DNA of 64,000 nt, from contig JAWUWD010000050.1 of NCBI GenBank assembly GCA_034112085.1, forward strand, positions 1 through 64,000, given 5' to 3'. Both the position numbers and the translations under genes were made by a program. Of the stretch, positions 8,564 to 16,959 are shown piece after piece. This DNA is from JAWUWD01 sp034112085 (GTDB lineage: Bacteria > Bacteroidota > Bacteroidia > Cytophagales > Cyclobacteriaceae). The notes below the pieces were generated by a model. It made no database searches. It saw only the letters and a list, made by a program, of their open reading frames with translations, and had not been told where the DNA came from. Each line of letters begins with the position of its first letter. Position 1 is the stretch's first letter.

Positions 8564-9364
8564 ATGTCACATCAATTATTACTCGATCAACTTTGGAATC
8601 AATACGTGGGATTAACTCCTTCAGCACTCAAAATCCATAAATTTATTGAAAAAGAGGGCAATATAATTTCGAATGATCATATAGCTTTTCGTACATTCAA
8701 TTTACCGGGTGTTGGAATTGAGAAGATGGCAGAAGGATTTATTGCTGTGGGTTATCAAGAATGCGGAGAATACCATTTTGAAGAGAAAAAGCTTTATGCC
8801 AAGCATTATGAGCATGCATTAGACGCAACTGCTCCTAAAATTTTCATTAGTGAATTGCTAGTAGAAAAATTTTCACCTGAATTGCAGGAAGTAGCTAAGC
8901 AGTGTGTTACGCAAGTCGCTGCAAACAAAAAAGAGGAGACTCTGCTACCTTTGTCAGGTAGATTGTGGAAGGATATTTCTTATAAAACATACGAACAATT
9001 AAGAGCTGAAAGTGAATATGGTGCATGGTTGTATGCATATGGATTTTGTGTTAATCATTTCACCGTTCTTATCAATGGACTGTCAAGTTTCAAAACATTA
9101 GAAGACATGAATGACTTCTTGAAGTTACATGACTTTGATATGAATATATCTGGTGGAGAAATTAAAGGAACACCTGAAGAAATGCTTGAACAGTCTAGTA
9201 TTCTTGCCGATAAGTTTTCTGTTACTTTTAGAGAAGGGGTGCACGATGTTCCATCATGTTACTACGAATTTGCTAAGAGATATCAGGATGTTGACGGTGA
9301 GTTGTATTCAGGATTTATTGCCAAGTCTGCTGATAAAATTTTCGAAAGTACGGATGTATTGTAA
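8564..9364 (+). CDS. DUF1338 protein, putative 2-oxoadipate dioxygenase/decarboxylase
   Basis: Member of the DUF1338 family, whose characterised members (HglS/YdcJ type) are Fe(II) enzymes converting 2-oxoadipate to D-2-hydroxyglutarate in lysine catabolism. Residues expected to bind metal and substrate are present: His39 and Arg43 in NDHIAFRTF, His165 in CVNHFTVLI, and Glu235 in SCYYEFAKRY. The HxxxR spacing and the His-to-Glu distance (about 70) fit the characterised enzyme as I recall it. At 266 aa it is the short bacterial form, lacking the extra insertions of the ~450-aa enzymes. It is divergent from an Lrp-type regulator and followed, after a terminator, by a D-2-hydroxyglutarate dehydrogenase-like gene. 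The substrate is inferred from family and neighbours. Confidence 0.82.
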   Translation: MSHQLLLDQLWNQYVGLTPSALKIHKFIEKEGNIISNDHIAFRTFNLPGVGIEKMAEGFIAVGYQECGEYHFEEKKLYAKHYEHALDATAPKIFISELLVEKFSPELQEVAKQCVTQVAANKKEETLLPLSGRLWKDISYKTYEQLRAESEYGAWLYAYGFCVNHFTVLINGLSSFKTLEDMNDFLKLHDFDMNISGGEIKGTPEEMLEQSSILADKFSVTFREGVHDVPSCYYEFAKRYQDVDGELYSGFIAKSADKIFESTDVL

Positions 9365-9393
9365 AAACATCTTCGATATTAATTAAATTTGAG

Positions 9394-9419
9394 ACTGCTC
9401 CATGTGAGCAGTTTTTTTT
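9394..9419 (+). terminator. terminator between DUF1338 gene and FAD dehydrogenase
   Basis: Stem ACTGCTC/GAGCAGT with loop CATGT, then a run of about eight T. It implies that the downstream gene is at least partly transcribed independently or reached by read-through. Confidence 0.82.
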
Positions 9420-9437
9420 ATCATTATATAGGTGAAA

Positions 9438-12368
9438 ATGTCTACTACATACTTTGAGCAACTTGTATCCACTTTCAAAGGTGAACTGTATTGGGATGAC
9501 ACGATGCGTAAACTTTACGCGACCGATGCATCTGCTTATCGCGAGATGCCACTGGCGGTAGCACTTCCCAAAGATGAGGCAGATATCAAATTACTGATAG
9601 CCTTTGCCAATGAACATAAGACATCATTGATTCCTAGAACAGCCGGGACTTCATTGGCTGGACAAGTTGTTGGTAATGGTATTGTCGTGGTTGTGTCGAA
9701 ATATTTTACAGATATTCTGGAAGTAAATCAGGAAGAAAAGTGGGTAAGAGTGCATCCTGGAGTGATCAGAGACGATCTTAATAGACACCTCAAGCAGTTT
9801 GGCTTGTACTTTGGCCCAGAAACTTCAACAGCCAATCGCGCTATGATCGGTGGTATGATAGGCAATAACTCCTGTGGCTCTAATTCTGTCGTTTATGGAA
9901 GTACTAGAGAACACCTACTTGAAGTTGAGACTTTATTGAGTGATGGAAGCGAAGTCACCTTTGGGGAAATGACTACTCAACAATTTGAAGAAAAGCGTAC
10001 AAAGAATACTTTAGAAAGTGAGCTTTATAAGTCTATATATGAAGAATTGTCTAATGAAGAGAATTCTAAAGAAATTGATGACCAATTCCCGAAGTCTTCA
10101 ATACCAAGAAGAAATACAGGATATGCAGTTGATATCGTAAAACAGTCTGAGCCATTCTACAACGGGGGTGAAGTATTTAACTTTTGTAAGCTCATTGCAG
10201 GATCTGAAGGGACGCTCGCTTTTATCACGGAAGCCAAACTTTCACTAAATGTACTACCTCCAAAAGAAAAAGCGTTGGTTTGTGTGCATTTTGAAACTAT
10301 TCACGAATCACTTCTAGCGAATTTGGTTGCACTGGAGTACAATCCTAGCGCTTGTGAATTGATGGACCATTATATATTAGAATGTACCAAAGAAAATAAG
10401 CAGCAATTAGCCAATCGCTTTTTTGTAAAGGGAGATCCACAGGCGGTCTTAGTGATAGAATTGCTTAGAGATTCTAAAGAACAGTTGGATAGCGATGTAA
10501 AGGCACTAATAGCTGCCTTGAAAGCTGAAAAATATGGTTATCATTATCCAGTAGTAACTGGCCCAGACACCCAAAAAATATGGGAGCTGCGGAAAGCAGG
10601 CCTTGGGCTTTTATCTAATATCCCGGGTGATGCGAAGCCTGTCCCAGTTATTGAAGATACTGCAGTCGATGTCAATGACTTGCCAGCTTATATCCAAGAG
10701 TTCAATGCCATACTGCAAAAGCATGATCTATTTTGTGTTCATTATGCCCATGCAGGATCTGGAGAACTTCATCTACGTCCTATTATAAACTTAAAAACTG
10801 AAGAAGGAAATCGGCTATTCAAGGTGATCGCGGATGAAATCTCGGTATTGGTGAAGAAATACAAAGGGTCACTAAGCGGAGAGCATGGAGATGGTCGTTT
10901 GAGGGGAGCATATATTCCCTTTATGATCGGGGAGAAGAATTACGAGTTACTAAAGCGTGTGAAGCAGGCTTGGGATTCCAATAATATTTTCAACCCAGGT
11001 AAGATTGTGGATTCGCCAGCCATGAATGAGAGTTTGCGCTACATGCCTGGTCAGGATACGCCATTTCACGAAACCATGATGGATTTTTCAGGTGCGCAGG
11101 GCATATTGCGTGCGGCAGAATTGTGTAATGGTTCAGGGGATTGTCGTAAATCTCCATTAGCAGGAGGCACTATGTGCCCGTCTTATATGGCAACTCGCAA
11201 TGAAAAAGATACTACCCGTGCACGGGCCAATATTCTAAGAGAGGTATTGACAAATAGTACTGAAGTCAATGTCTTTGACAACTCAGAGATCAAGGAAGTG
11301 ATGGACTTATGTTTGTCATGCAAGGGCTGTAAGTCAGAATGTCCAAGTAATGTTGATGTTGCGAAACTCAAGGCAGAAGCTACTTATCAGGTGTATCAAA
11401 GCAATGGTGTACCATTGCGCACCAGAATGATTGCCAATTTTGACCGACTCAATAAGTTGGCGAGTAAGATGCCTGCCTTAAACAATTGGCTAACCAACAC
11501 GACTGCATTCAAAAAAGTGATGGGGATCGCAATAGAGCGAAACGTACCCAAACTTGCTTCAATAACCTTGCTCAACTGGTACAAGAGGCAAAAACCAAAG
11601 AATTTTGATATTGAAGCAGCTCTCGATAAGAAGGTGTATTTTTTCTGTGATGAGTTTACGAATTACAATGATGTTGCAATTGGTCAGAAAGCAATATTAC
11701 TATTGACCAAATTGGGATATGAAGTTATTATTCCGACTCATAAGGAAAGTGGTAGGACATTCCTGTCCAAAGGACTATTGAAAGAAGCGAAGGCCATAGC
11801 TGAATACAATATTGAAGCATTGATTGATGTGGTGAGTGAAGAAACACCCATTATCGGTATTGAGCCATCTGCTATATTGACATTTCGCGATGAATACATA
11901 GACCTGACCAGAGGTGCCCTAAAAGACAAGGCTCAAGCCTTGTCTAAAAATGCGTTGACGATTGAAGAATTTCTAGCCAAGGAAATTGAAAACAAACATA
12001 TTTCATCAGATGTATTTACAGATGAGAAGAGATTGATCAAACTACACGGGCACTGTCATCAAAAAGCATTGTCGTCTTTAGTGCCTTCAAAAAAGATGTT
12101 GACACTTCCCAAGAATTATGAAGTGCAATTGATCCCTTCCGGATGCTGTGGTATGGCAGGGTCTTTTGGGTATGAGAAAGAACACTACGAAGTGTCCATG
12201 CAGATAGGTGAGTTGGTACTTTTTCCGACAGTAAGAGCTCAACCAAATGAAGTAATCATCGCTGCACCTGGGACAAGTTGCCGTCACCAAATAGAAGATG
12301 GAACTGATAAAATGGCAAAGCACCCGGTAGAGGTGCTTTTTGAGGCTTTTAAACCTATGAACTCTTGA
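9438..12368 (+). CDS. FAD-binding and Fe-S dehydrogenase, putative D-2-hydroxyglutarate dehydrogenase (YdiJ-like)
   Basis: Large flavoprotein oxidising a D-2-hydroxyacid and passing electrons through iron-sulfur centres. Domains in order: FAD-binding type 4 (about residues 20-240; IPRTAGTSLAGQVVG, NNSCGSNSVVYG), FAD-oxidase C-terminal domain (about 270-530; HYAHAGSGELHLRP, LSGEHGDGR), a 4Fe-4S segment (CNGSGDCRKSPLAGGTMCPSY and CLSCKGCKSECPSNVDV) and a C-terminal cysteine-rich CCG domain (HGHCHQKAL, PSGCCGMAGSFG). The one-piece architecture of about 976 aa matches the YdiJ-type D-2-hydroxyglutarate dehydrogenases; D-lactate dehydrogenase is the main alternative. The ATG at 9438 is preferred over the in-frame GTG at 9432. 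Proximity to DUF1338 favours D-2-hydroxyglutarate as substrate. Confidence 0.87.
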   Translation: MSTTYFEQLVSTFKGELYWDDTMRKLYATDASAYREMPLAVALPKDEADIKLLIAFANEHKTSLIPRTAGTSLAGQVVGNGIVVVVSKYFTDILEVNQEEKWVRVHPGVIRDDLNRHLKQFGLYFGPETSTANRAMIGGMIGNNSCGSNSVVYGSTREHLLEVETLLSDGSEVTFGEMTTQQFEEKRTKNTLESELYKSIYEELSNEENSKEIDDQFPKSSIPRRNTGYAVDIVKQSEPFYNGGEVFNFCKLIAGSEGTLAFITEAKLSLNVLPPKEKALVCVHFETIHESLLANLVALEYNPSACELMDHYILECTKENKQQLANRFFVKGDPQAVLVIELLRDSKEQLDSDVKALIAALKAEKYGYHYPVVTGPDTQKIWELRKAGLGLLSNIPGDAKPVPVIEDTAVDVNDLPAYIQEFNAILQKHDLFCVHYAHAGSGELHLRPIINLKTEEGNRLFKVIADEISVLVKKYKGSLSGEHGDGRLRGAYIPFMIGEKNYELLKRVKQAWDSNNIFNPGKIVDSPAMNESLRYMPGQDTPFHETMMDFSGAQGILRAAELCNGSGDCRKSPLAGGTMCPSYMATRNEKDTTRARANILREVLTNSTEVNVFDNSEIKEVMDLCLSCKGCKSECPSNVDVAKLKAEATYQVYQSNGVPLRTRMIANFDRLNKLASKMPALNNWLTNTTAFKKVMGIAIERNVPKLASITLLNWYKRQKPKNFDIEAALDKKVYFFCDEFTNYNDVAIGQKAILLLTKLGYEVIIPTHKESGRTFLSKGLLKEAKAIAEYNIEALIDVVSEETPIIGIEPSAILTFRDEYIDLTRGALKDKAQALSKNALTIEEFLAKEIENKHISSDVFTDEKRLIKLHGHCHQKALSSLVPSKKMLTLPKNYEVQLIPSGCCGMAGSFGYEKEHYEVSMQIGELVLFPTVRAQPNEVIIAAPGTSCRHQIEDGTDKMAKHPVEVLFEAFKPMNS

Positions 12369-12369
12369 A

Positions 12370-12807
12370 ATGAAGAGGTTCCTAAACCATGTCTATTTTT
12401 TGGCGTTTTGCCAAAAAGCAAATTATTATTTCAACCACAAAAAGTTTAAAAAAGTAGAAAATATAGAGCGTGTAATAGCAGTTGAGAGTATAAACCTTCC
12501 ACTATTGGTGGTAATATTACCTCTGACACTATTATTGATAGTTGGTTATTCTTTGATTTTCGATCCAAATAAATTCGGGCTTTTTTTATTTATATTACTC
12601 CCATGTATAGTGATGTATTTCTTATTAAAGAAATATTTTATTCAGGAGAATGATTTATCAGATATTTTAAAGAAATATTATCAACTCTCAACAAGAGAAA
12701 AAAAACAGAATCGGGTAAAAGCGATTATATATTCTATTTTTATGATAATTACGTTTCCCTCTGGGATAATTATTGTTGCTTTTTCCATGTTGTATAGACT
12801 GAAATAA
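12370..12807 (+). CDS. hypothetical small membrane protein
   Basis: Not recognised. 145 aa, with three strongly hydrophobic stretches: about residues 40-62 (LPLLVVILPLTLLLIVGYSL), 68-86 (FGLFLFILLPCIVMYFLLKK) and 115-140 (AIIYSIFMIITFPSGIIIVAFSM), and a Lys-rich N-terminus. The ATG lies one nucleotide after the stop of the FAD dehydrogenase, so it is translationally linked and may act with it, for example as an anchor; this is speculative. It is more AT-rich than its neighbours. It ends before a long bidirectional hairpin at 12819-12865. Confidence 0.65.
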   Translation: MKRFLNHVYFLAFCQKANYYFNHKKFKKVENIERVIAVESINLPLLVVILPLTLLLIVGYSLIFDPNKFGLFLFILLPCIVMYFLLKKYFIQENDLSDILKKYYQLSTREKKQNRVKAIIYSIFMIITFPSGIIIVAFSMLYRLK

Positions 12808-12818
12808 GAAAACAAAGG

Positions 12819-12865
12819 TCAGCGCATAATAAAACACCCCGTATAGGTGCTTTATTATGCGCTGA
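12819..12865. terminator. long bidirectional terminator hairpin
   Basis: 20-bp stem with a single A/C mismatch and a 7-nt loop (CCGTATA), placed between two convergent genes. It has no pure T-run; the AT-rich outer stem could serve that purpose. Confidence 0.7.
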
Positions 12866-12916
12866 AGTAAGGTGCTAGAGCGATGATTTAAGAATTCTAA
12901 CAAAGTTAGTTTATAC

Positions 12917-14761
12917 CTATCTCACTGCGAGTAACTCACAAGACCGGACCAAATTGATGAACTCAATTCTATACCCTTCAGGATCTTCTCCTTTGCTCTT
13001 TCTGGCTAATCTGAGTACTTCTCCAAAAGTAAAGTCACCTTTGAATTCAGAGTCCCTCAATAGCATTCCAAACCCAGCAACTGCTGCTGACCATTTGAAG
13101 TTGTTAGAAGTGTTATTCAGTGACACTTGTTGATCAATTACCGAATGTGAAATCAATTTACTCTTACGGCCATCAGGTTGCTTATACCTTAGTTTTATAG
13201 TCAACAGTTCTTTGTTGAACGCTGAGGATGTTTTAATGTCCTGTTGTTGATATTTCAATTTGTCAATTGACATAAAATTACTTTTCACACCTATAGGAAT
13301 GATTTCATAAAGAGCTGTAACTGTATGTCCAGACCCAAGTTCACCTGCATCTTTCTTGTCATTGTTAAAGTCTTCATCTTGTAATACTCGATTTTCATAA
13401 CCTATCAATCTGTAAGCAGCCACTTTGGTTGGATTGAATTCTACCTGTAACTTGACATCTTTGGCAATCGTGAAAAGCGTGCCTCCAAACTCGTTCACCA
13501 ACACTTTCTTAGCCTCTAATATATTATCGATATAAGCATAGTTACCATTTCCCTTATTTGCGATGGTTTCCATTTTAGAATCTTTATAGTTGCCCATTCC
13601 AAAACCTAAAGCAGTTAAAAACACCCCTTGATCTCTTTTTTCCTCTATCAATCTTTGCATCTCGTCATTACTCGAAGCACCAATATTGAAGTCTCCATCA
13701 GTAGCCAAAATAATACGGTTATTACCTTCAGATTTAAAATTTTCTAATGCGACTTTGTACGCTAATGTGATACCTGCGCCACCCGCAGTAGATCCTCCAG
13801 CCTGCAAATTATTGAGTGCAGCTAAAATGGTGTGCTTCTCACTACCCGCAGTTGGAGGTAACACCAAGCCAGCAGCACCAGCATATACAACAATAGACAC
13901 ATGGTCTTCAGGTCTTAGTTGCTGCACTAGCATTTTGAAGCCAGACTTGAGCAAAGGCAACTTGTTAGCAGCACTCATTGATCCTGATACATCGATCAGA
14001 AACACTAGATTAGATGCAGGTAAGTTATCTGTGGCGATTTTTTTTCCTTGAAGCCCAATATGCACCAGCTTATGTTTGGTATTCCATGGAGCTATAGAGA
14101 TTTCAGTATTCACTGAAAATGGATCATCTCCTGTAGGTTGTTCATAATCATAATTGAAATAGTTTACCATTTCCTCAATACGAACGGCATCCTTTGGTGG
14201 CGTCTGTCCATTGTTTAAAAATCTTCTCATATTGCTGTAAGAGGCGGCATCTACGTCTATTGAGAATGTAGAATATGGTGCTTTGAGAGGTTGTTTGAAT
14301 ATATTCTCGTTGATCGCATCGTAAGATTCTGTACTGTGGATTGGGTAATTTTCAGTTCTGGTAAAAGATCTGCCACTGGCTATATCCATTGTATTATAGC
14401 TACACAGAGATTTAGATTCTTGCTCAATACCGAAAGCAGTTACTACTATTTCGGATAGTTGTTTTAAATCTGTACTCATTGCGACATTTATTACTTGATG
14501 AGAACTAATCTCCACTTCTTTTGATTGGTAGCCAATAAATGAGAATACCAATACTCCTTTTGTATCGGGAACCATAATTGAATACATTCCTTGATAGTCT
14601 GTGATTGTTCCAGTTACTGTTCCTTTAAGAACAACGCTGATTCCTGGAAGAGATGAACCATCTTCAGCAGAAGTGACTTTTCCTGTAATTTTTAGATCCA
14701 TCCCGATTGCAGAGGATACTAAGAGACCAAGCATGGCGAGTGATAAGATTAATTGTTTCAT
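12917..14761 (-). CDS. vWA domain protein with N-terminal carboxypeptidase-regulatory-like domain (YfbK-like)
   Basis: Exported protein with a signal peptide (MKQLILSLAMLGLLVSSAIG), so the internal Met at 14761 is the start; the frame is open upstream. Domains: a CarboxypepD_reg-like beta domain (about 24-97; ITGKVTSAEDGSSLPGISVVLKGT), then a SusC-style signature (QLSEIVVTAFGIEQESKSL), then the YfbK-type VWA_N segment (YSTFSIDVDAASYSNMRRFL...), a vWA domain with a complete MIDAS site (D257-x-S259-x-S261 in LIDVSGSMS) and a C-terminal DUF3520-like region. It is predicted to bind a protein partner through metal in the periplasm or at the surface. It is divergent from an ECF sigma operon whose second gene carries the same regulatory domain and signature, suggesting a shared pathway. 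Confidence 0.88.
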   Translation of the reverse strand: MKQLILSLAMLGLLVSSAIGMDLKITGKVTSAEDGSSLPGISVVLKGTVTGTITDYQGMYSIMVPDTKGVLVFSFIGYQSKEVEISSHQVINVAMSTDLKQLSEIVVTAFGIEQESKSLCSYNTMDIASGRSFTRTENYPIHSTESYDAINENIFKQPLKAPYSTFSIDVDAASYSNMRRFLNNGQTPPKDAVRIEEMVNYFNYDYEQPTGDDPFSVNTEISIAPWNTKHKLVHIGLQGKKIATDNLPASNLVFLIDVSGSMSAANKLPLLKSGFKMLVQQLRPEDHVSIVVYAGAAGLVLPPTAGSEKHTILAALNNLQAGGSTAGGAGITLAYKVALENFKSEGNNRIILATDGDFNIGASSNDEMQRLIEEKRDQGVFLTALGFGMGNYKDSKMETIANKGNGNYAYIDNILEAKKVLVNEFGGTLFTIAKDVKLQVEFNPTKVAAYRLIGYENRVLQDEDFNNDKKDAGELGSGHTVTALYEIIPIGVKSNFMSIDKLKYQQQDIKTSSAFNKELLTIKLRYKQPDGRKSKLISHSVIDQQVSLNNTSNNFKWSAAVAGFGMLLRDSEFKGDFTFGEVLRLARKSKGEDPEGYRIEFINLVRSCELLAVR

Positions 14762-14814
14762 AATATTTATGGTTTTTCGTGACAATTTTCCTTTATGATG
14801 CAGGAAGTCTGAGA

Positions 14815-14834
14815 ATTCCATAAACACATGGAAT
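14815..14834. promoter_or_regulatory. inverted repeat ATTCCA-N8-TGGAAT in divergent promoter region
   Basis: Perfect 6-bp arms in the 181-nt region between the vWA gene and the ECF sigma gene. It is a candidate operator for one of the divergent units; there is no other evidence. Confidence 0.3.
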
Positions 14835-14942
14835 ATTTTCCTAATTATTTAAAAAATCAATGTTGAAACAGATTGGTTGATAAAATATTCGATATTGATT
14901 CTTGGAACAGTATTAGAGTAACTATTCCCATTATCAATACCA

Positions 14943-15518
14943 TTGGAAAGAAAATTACATATCGAAGCATTGGATGATCAAAGTCTAATAAAACAATACA
15001 AATCCACCAAGGATATGGAAGTCTTGGGTCGATTGTATGAACGATACATCCACCTCGTGTATGGTGTGGCTTTGAAATATCTAAAGAATAGAAATGAAGC
15101 ACAGGATGCTACTATGCAGATCTTCGAACAGCTGGTAGATAAGGTGATCAAGTATGATATCGATAACTTTAAGAGTTGGCTTCATGTGTTGACAAGGAAT
15201 CATTGTTTGATGCAACTTCGTAGTACCAAGGGCAAGAATGAGCAACATTCAGTAGATATTTCGAGCGTTCGTATGGAAAATGAGCAGTTGCTGCATCATC
15301 ACGATGAAGAGCCTAGACTGGAGGAACAAATCACTAAATTGGAGCGATGTATCCAAAAGCTAAAAGCTGAACAAAAACAATGTGTTGAGCTGTTTTATAT
15401 AGAACAGAAATCATATAAAGAGATAGAAGAACTCACAGAATTGCCAATGAAAAAAGTAAAGAGTTATATCCAAAATGGAAAAAGAAATCTTAAGATTTGT
15501 ATAGAGCAAAGTGAATAG
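14943..15518 (+). CDS. ECF-type RNA polymerase sigma-70 factor
   Basis: Extracytoplasmic-function sigma factor, 191 aa. Region 2 is at about residues 25-90 (LGRLYERYIHLVYGVALKYL...AQDATMQIFEQL...FKSWLHVLTRNHC); region 4 with helix-turn-helix is at about 135-185 (QCVELFYIEQKSYKEIEELTELPMKKVKSYIQNGKRNL). The start is a TTG; the next ATG (15015) would delete the beginning of region 2, so TTG is preferred. Its stop overlaps the start of the next gene by 8 nt, indicating translational coupling with its likely anti-sigma partner. Confidence 0.9.
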   Translation: MERKLHIEALDDQSLIKQYKSTKDMEVLGRLYERYIHLVYGVALKYLKNRNEAQDATMQIFEQLVDKVIKYDIDNFKSWLHVLTRNHCLMQLRSTKGKNEQHSVDISSVRMENEQLLHHHDEEPRLEEQITKLERCIQKLKAEQKQCVELFYIEQKSYKEIEELTELPMKKVKSYIQNGKRNLKICIEQSE

Positions 15519-16863
15519 GGATAAACATCATATCGATCAACTGACATCTACGATGATGCAGCAATATCTGGAGGGTAAACTATCCGATGATATGCGGTAT
15601 AAGGTGGAAAGATACTTACTTGATCATCCTTTTGAAGCTGAAGCGATGGAGGGGTTTGAATCTATTGAAATGACACATCTGGATTCAGACATAGAGCAGA
15701 TGAAAAAGGATCTTTTTGCAGAAGAAAAGGAAACTGAGGTGATCCCGATATGGCAACGATACTGGAAAGTAGCTGCAGTGATCACAGTACTAATTGTGAG
15801 TACATTTTTGATATTGAACTTAGGACAAGAAGAGATTAACTCTTCCAAGACAGAATTGGCGCTAAATGAAGAGTCTAGTATCAGCGAGGAGGTGGAAGAA
15901 TCGGGTAAATCGAATAAAAAGGAAGTAGTAGAAGAGGCGGTTGAGTCTGGAGAAGAAAAAAAGAAAGAAAATTCTGATGACATTTCTACTTCAGATGAAT
16001 CTGAAGTGAATGATATTCCAAAGGAAAAAACTCGGGTTGAGCTATTGTCTTTGGTAGATGAAGAATCTGAAACGGAGGAAATAGTAGAGGAGCTTATTGA
16101 AGCTGATAGGACTGTTGTTGAAGAGTACCACGAATTAGCCGAAATAGCAAAGGAAGAAGTGATTACTGAACAAAGCCGCATATCTTCAAATGGTGCTGTC
16201 TCGCGTGAAAAAAGTGTAACACCTATAACTATAAGTAACGTTTCCAAAGTTGTGTCAGGAAAAATTACCACAACTGAGGGAGGTCCGCTTCCAGGGGTTA
16301 ATGTTGTTGTAAAGGGAACAACCCATGGGACAATTAGTGATGTTGATGGTAATTATGAAATTACAGTACCTGAAGGCCAGCCTTCTTTGGCGTATTCATT
16401 TATTGGATATGGAACGGAGGAAGTTCAAGTTGGGAATCGTCAAGTGGTAGATGCCGAGCTAAGTCAGGATATGAGTCAGTTGTCTGAAGTAGTAGTAACT
16501 GCTCAAGGAATTGAGCGTGAGACTAAATCCTTGGGGTATGCTATCTCTAAGAAAAAAGATGTACGCAAGCAAGGAGCCATGCCAGTCATCGGTTTTGAAG
16601 CCTACACAAAATACTTGCAAGACTCGTTGCGATATCCTCAGGAGGCCATTGACAAGCAAGTACATGGTGTGGTATTAGTTGGATTTACCGTAGGTAAATC
16701 AGGGCAACTTTCGAAGTTAGAAGTAAAAGAAGGTTTAGGTTACGGCTGTGATGAAGAAGCTATACGTTTGATCAAAGAAGGTACGGGGTGGCAATCAGCT
16801 AAAAATAGGCGTGGAGATAATGTTAATGAGCTGGTGAAAGTAGAAGTTACCTTTGAGAACTAG
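15511..16863 (+). CDS. membrane anti-sigma-like protein with carboxypeptidase-regulatory-like and TonB C-terminal domains
   Basis: 450 aa, GTG start. Residues 1-80 form a cytosolic segment of the kind preceding the membrane helix in anti-sigma proteins (QQYLEGKLSDDMRYKVERYLLDHPFEAEAMEGFE). One membrane helix lies at about 85-104, then a very Glu-rich periplasmic linker (107-225), a CarboxypepD_reg-like domain (248-320), a SusC/RagA-like signature (LSEVVVTAQGIERETKSLGYA, 325-344) and a TonB C-terminal domain (365-450; YPQEAIDKQVHGVVLVGFTVGKSGQL). It plausibly holds the overlapping sigma factor and releases it on an envelope signal, or contacts an outer-membrane receptor through its TonB end. 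The combination is seen; the mechanism is inference. Confidence 0.82.
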   Translation: MNRDKHHIDQLTSTMMQQYLEGKLSDDMRYKVERYLLDHPFEAEAMEGFESIEMTHLDSDIEQMKKDLFAEEKETEVIPIWQRYWKVAAVITVLIVSTFLILNLGQEEINSSKTELALNEESSISEEVEESGKSNKKEVVEEAVESGEEKKKENSDDISTSDESEVNDIPKEKTRVELLSLVDEESETEEIVEELIEADRTVVEEYHELAEIAKEEVITEQSRISSNGAVSREKSVTPITISNVSKVVSGKITTTEGGPLPGVNVVVKGTTHGTISDVDGNYEITVPEGQPSLAYSFIGYGTEEVQVGNRQVVDAELSQDMSQLSEVVVTAQGIERETKSLGYAISKKKDVRKQGAMPVIGFEAYTKYLQDSLRYPQEAIDKQVHGVVLVGFTVGKSGQLSKLEVKEGLGYGCDEEAIRLIKEGTGWQSAKNRRGDNVNELVKVEVTFEN

Positions 16864-16959
16864 TCAGATTCAGTAACTACTTGTCTCAGTTCAGTATAGT
16901 TATCTCCCAACCTAGCGTTTATTGATGTCAATTAAATGTTAATTGCCGTAAATAGCATC

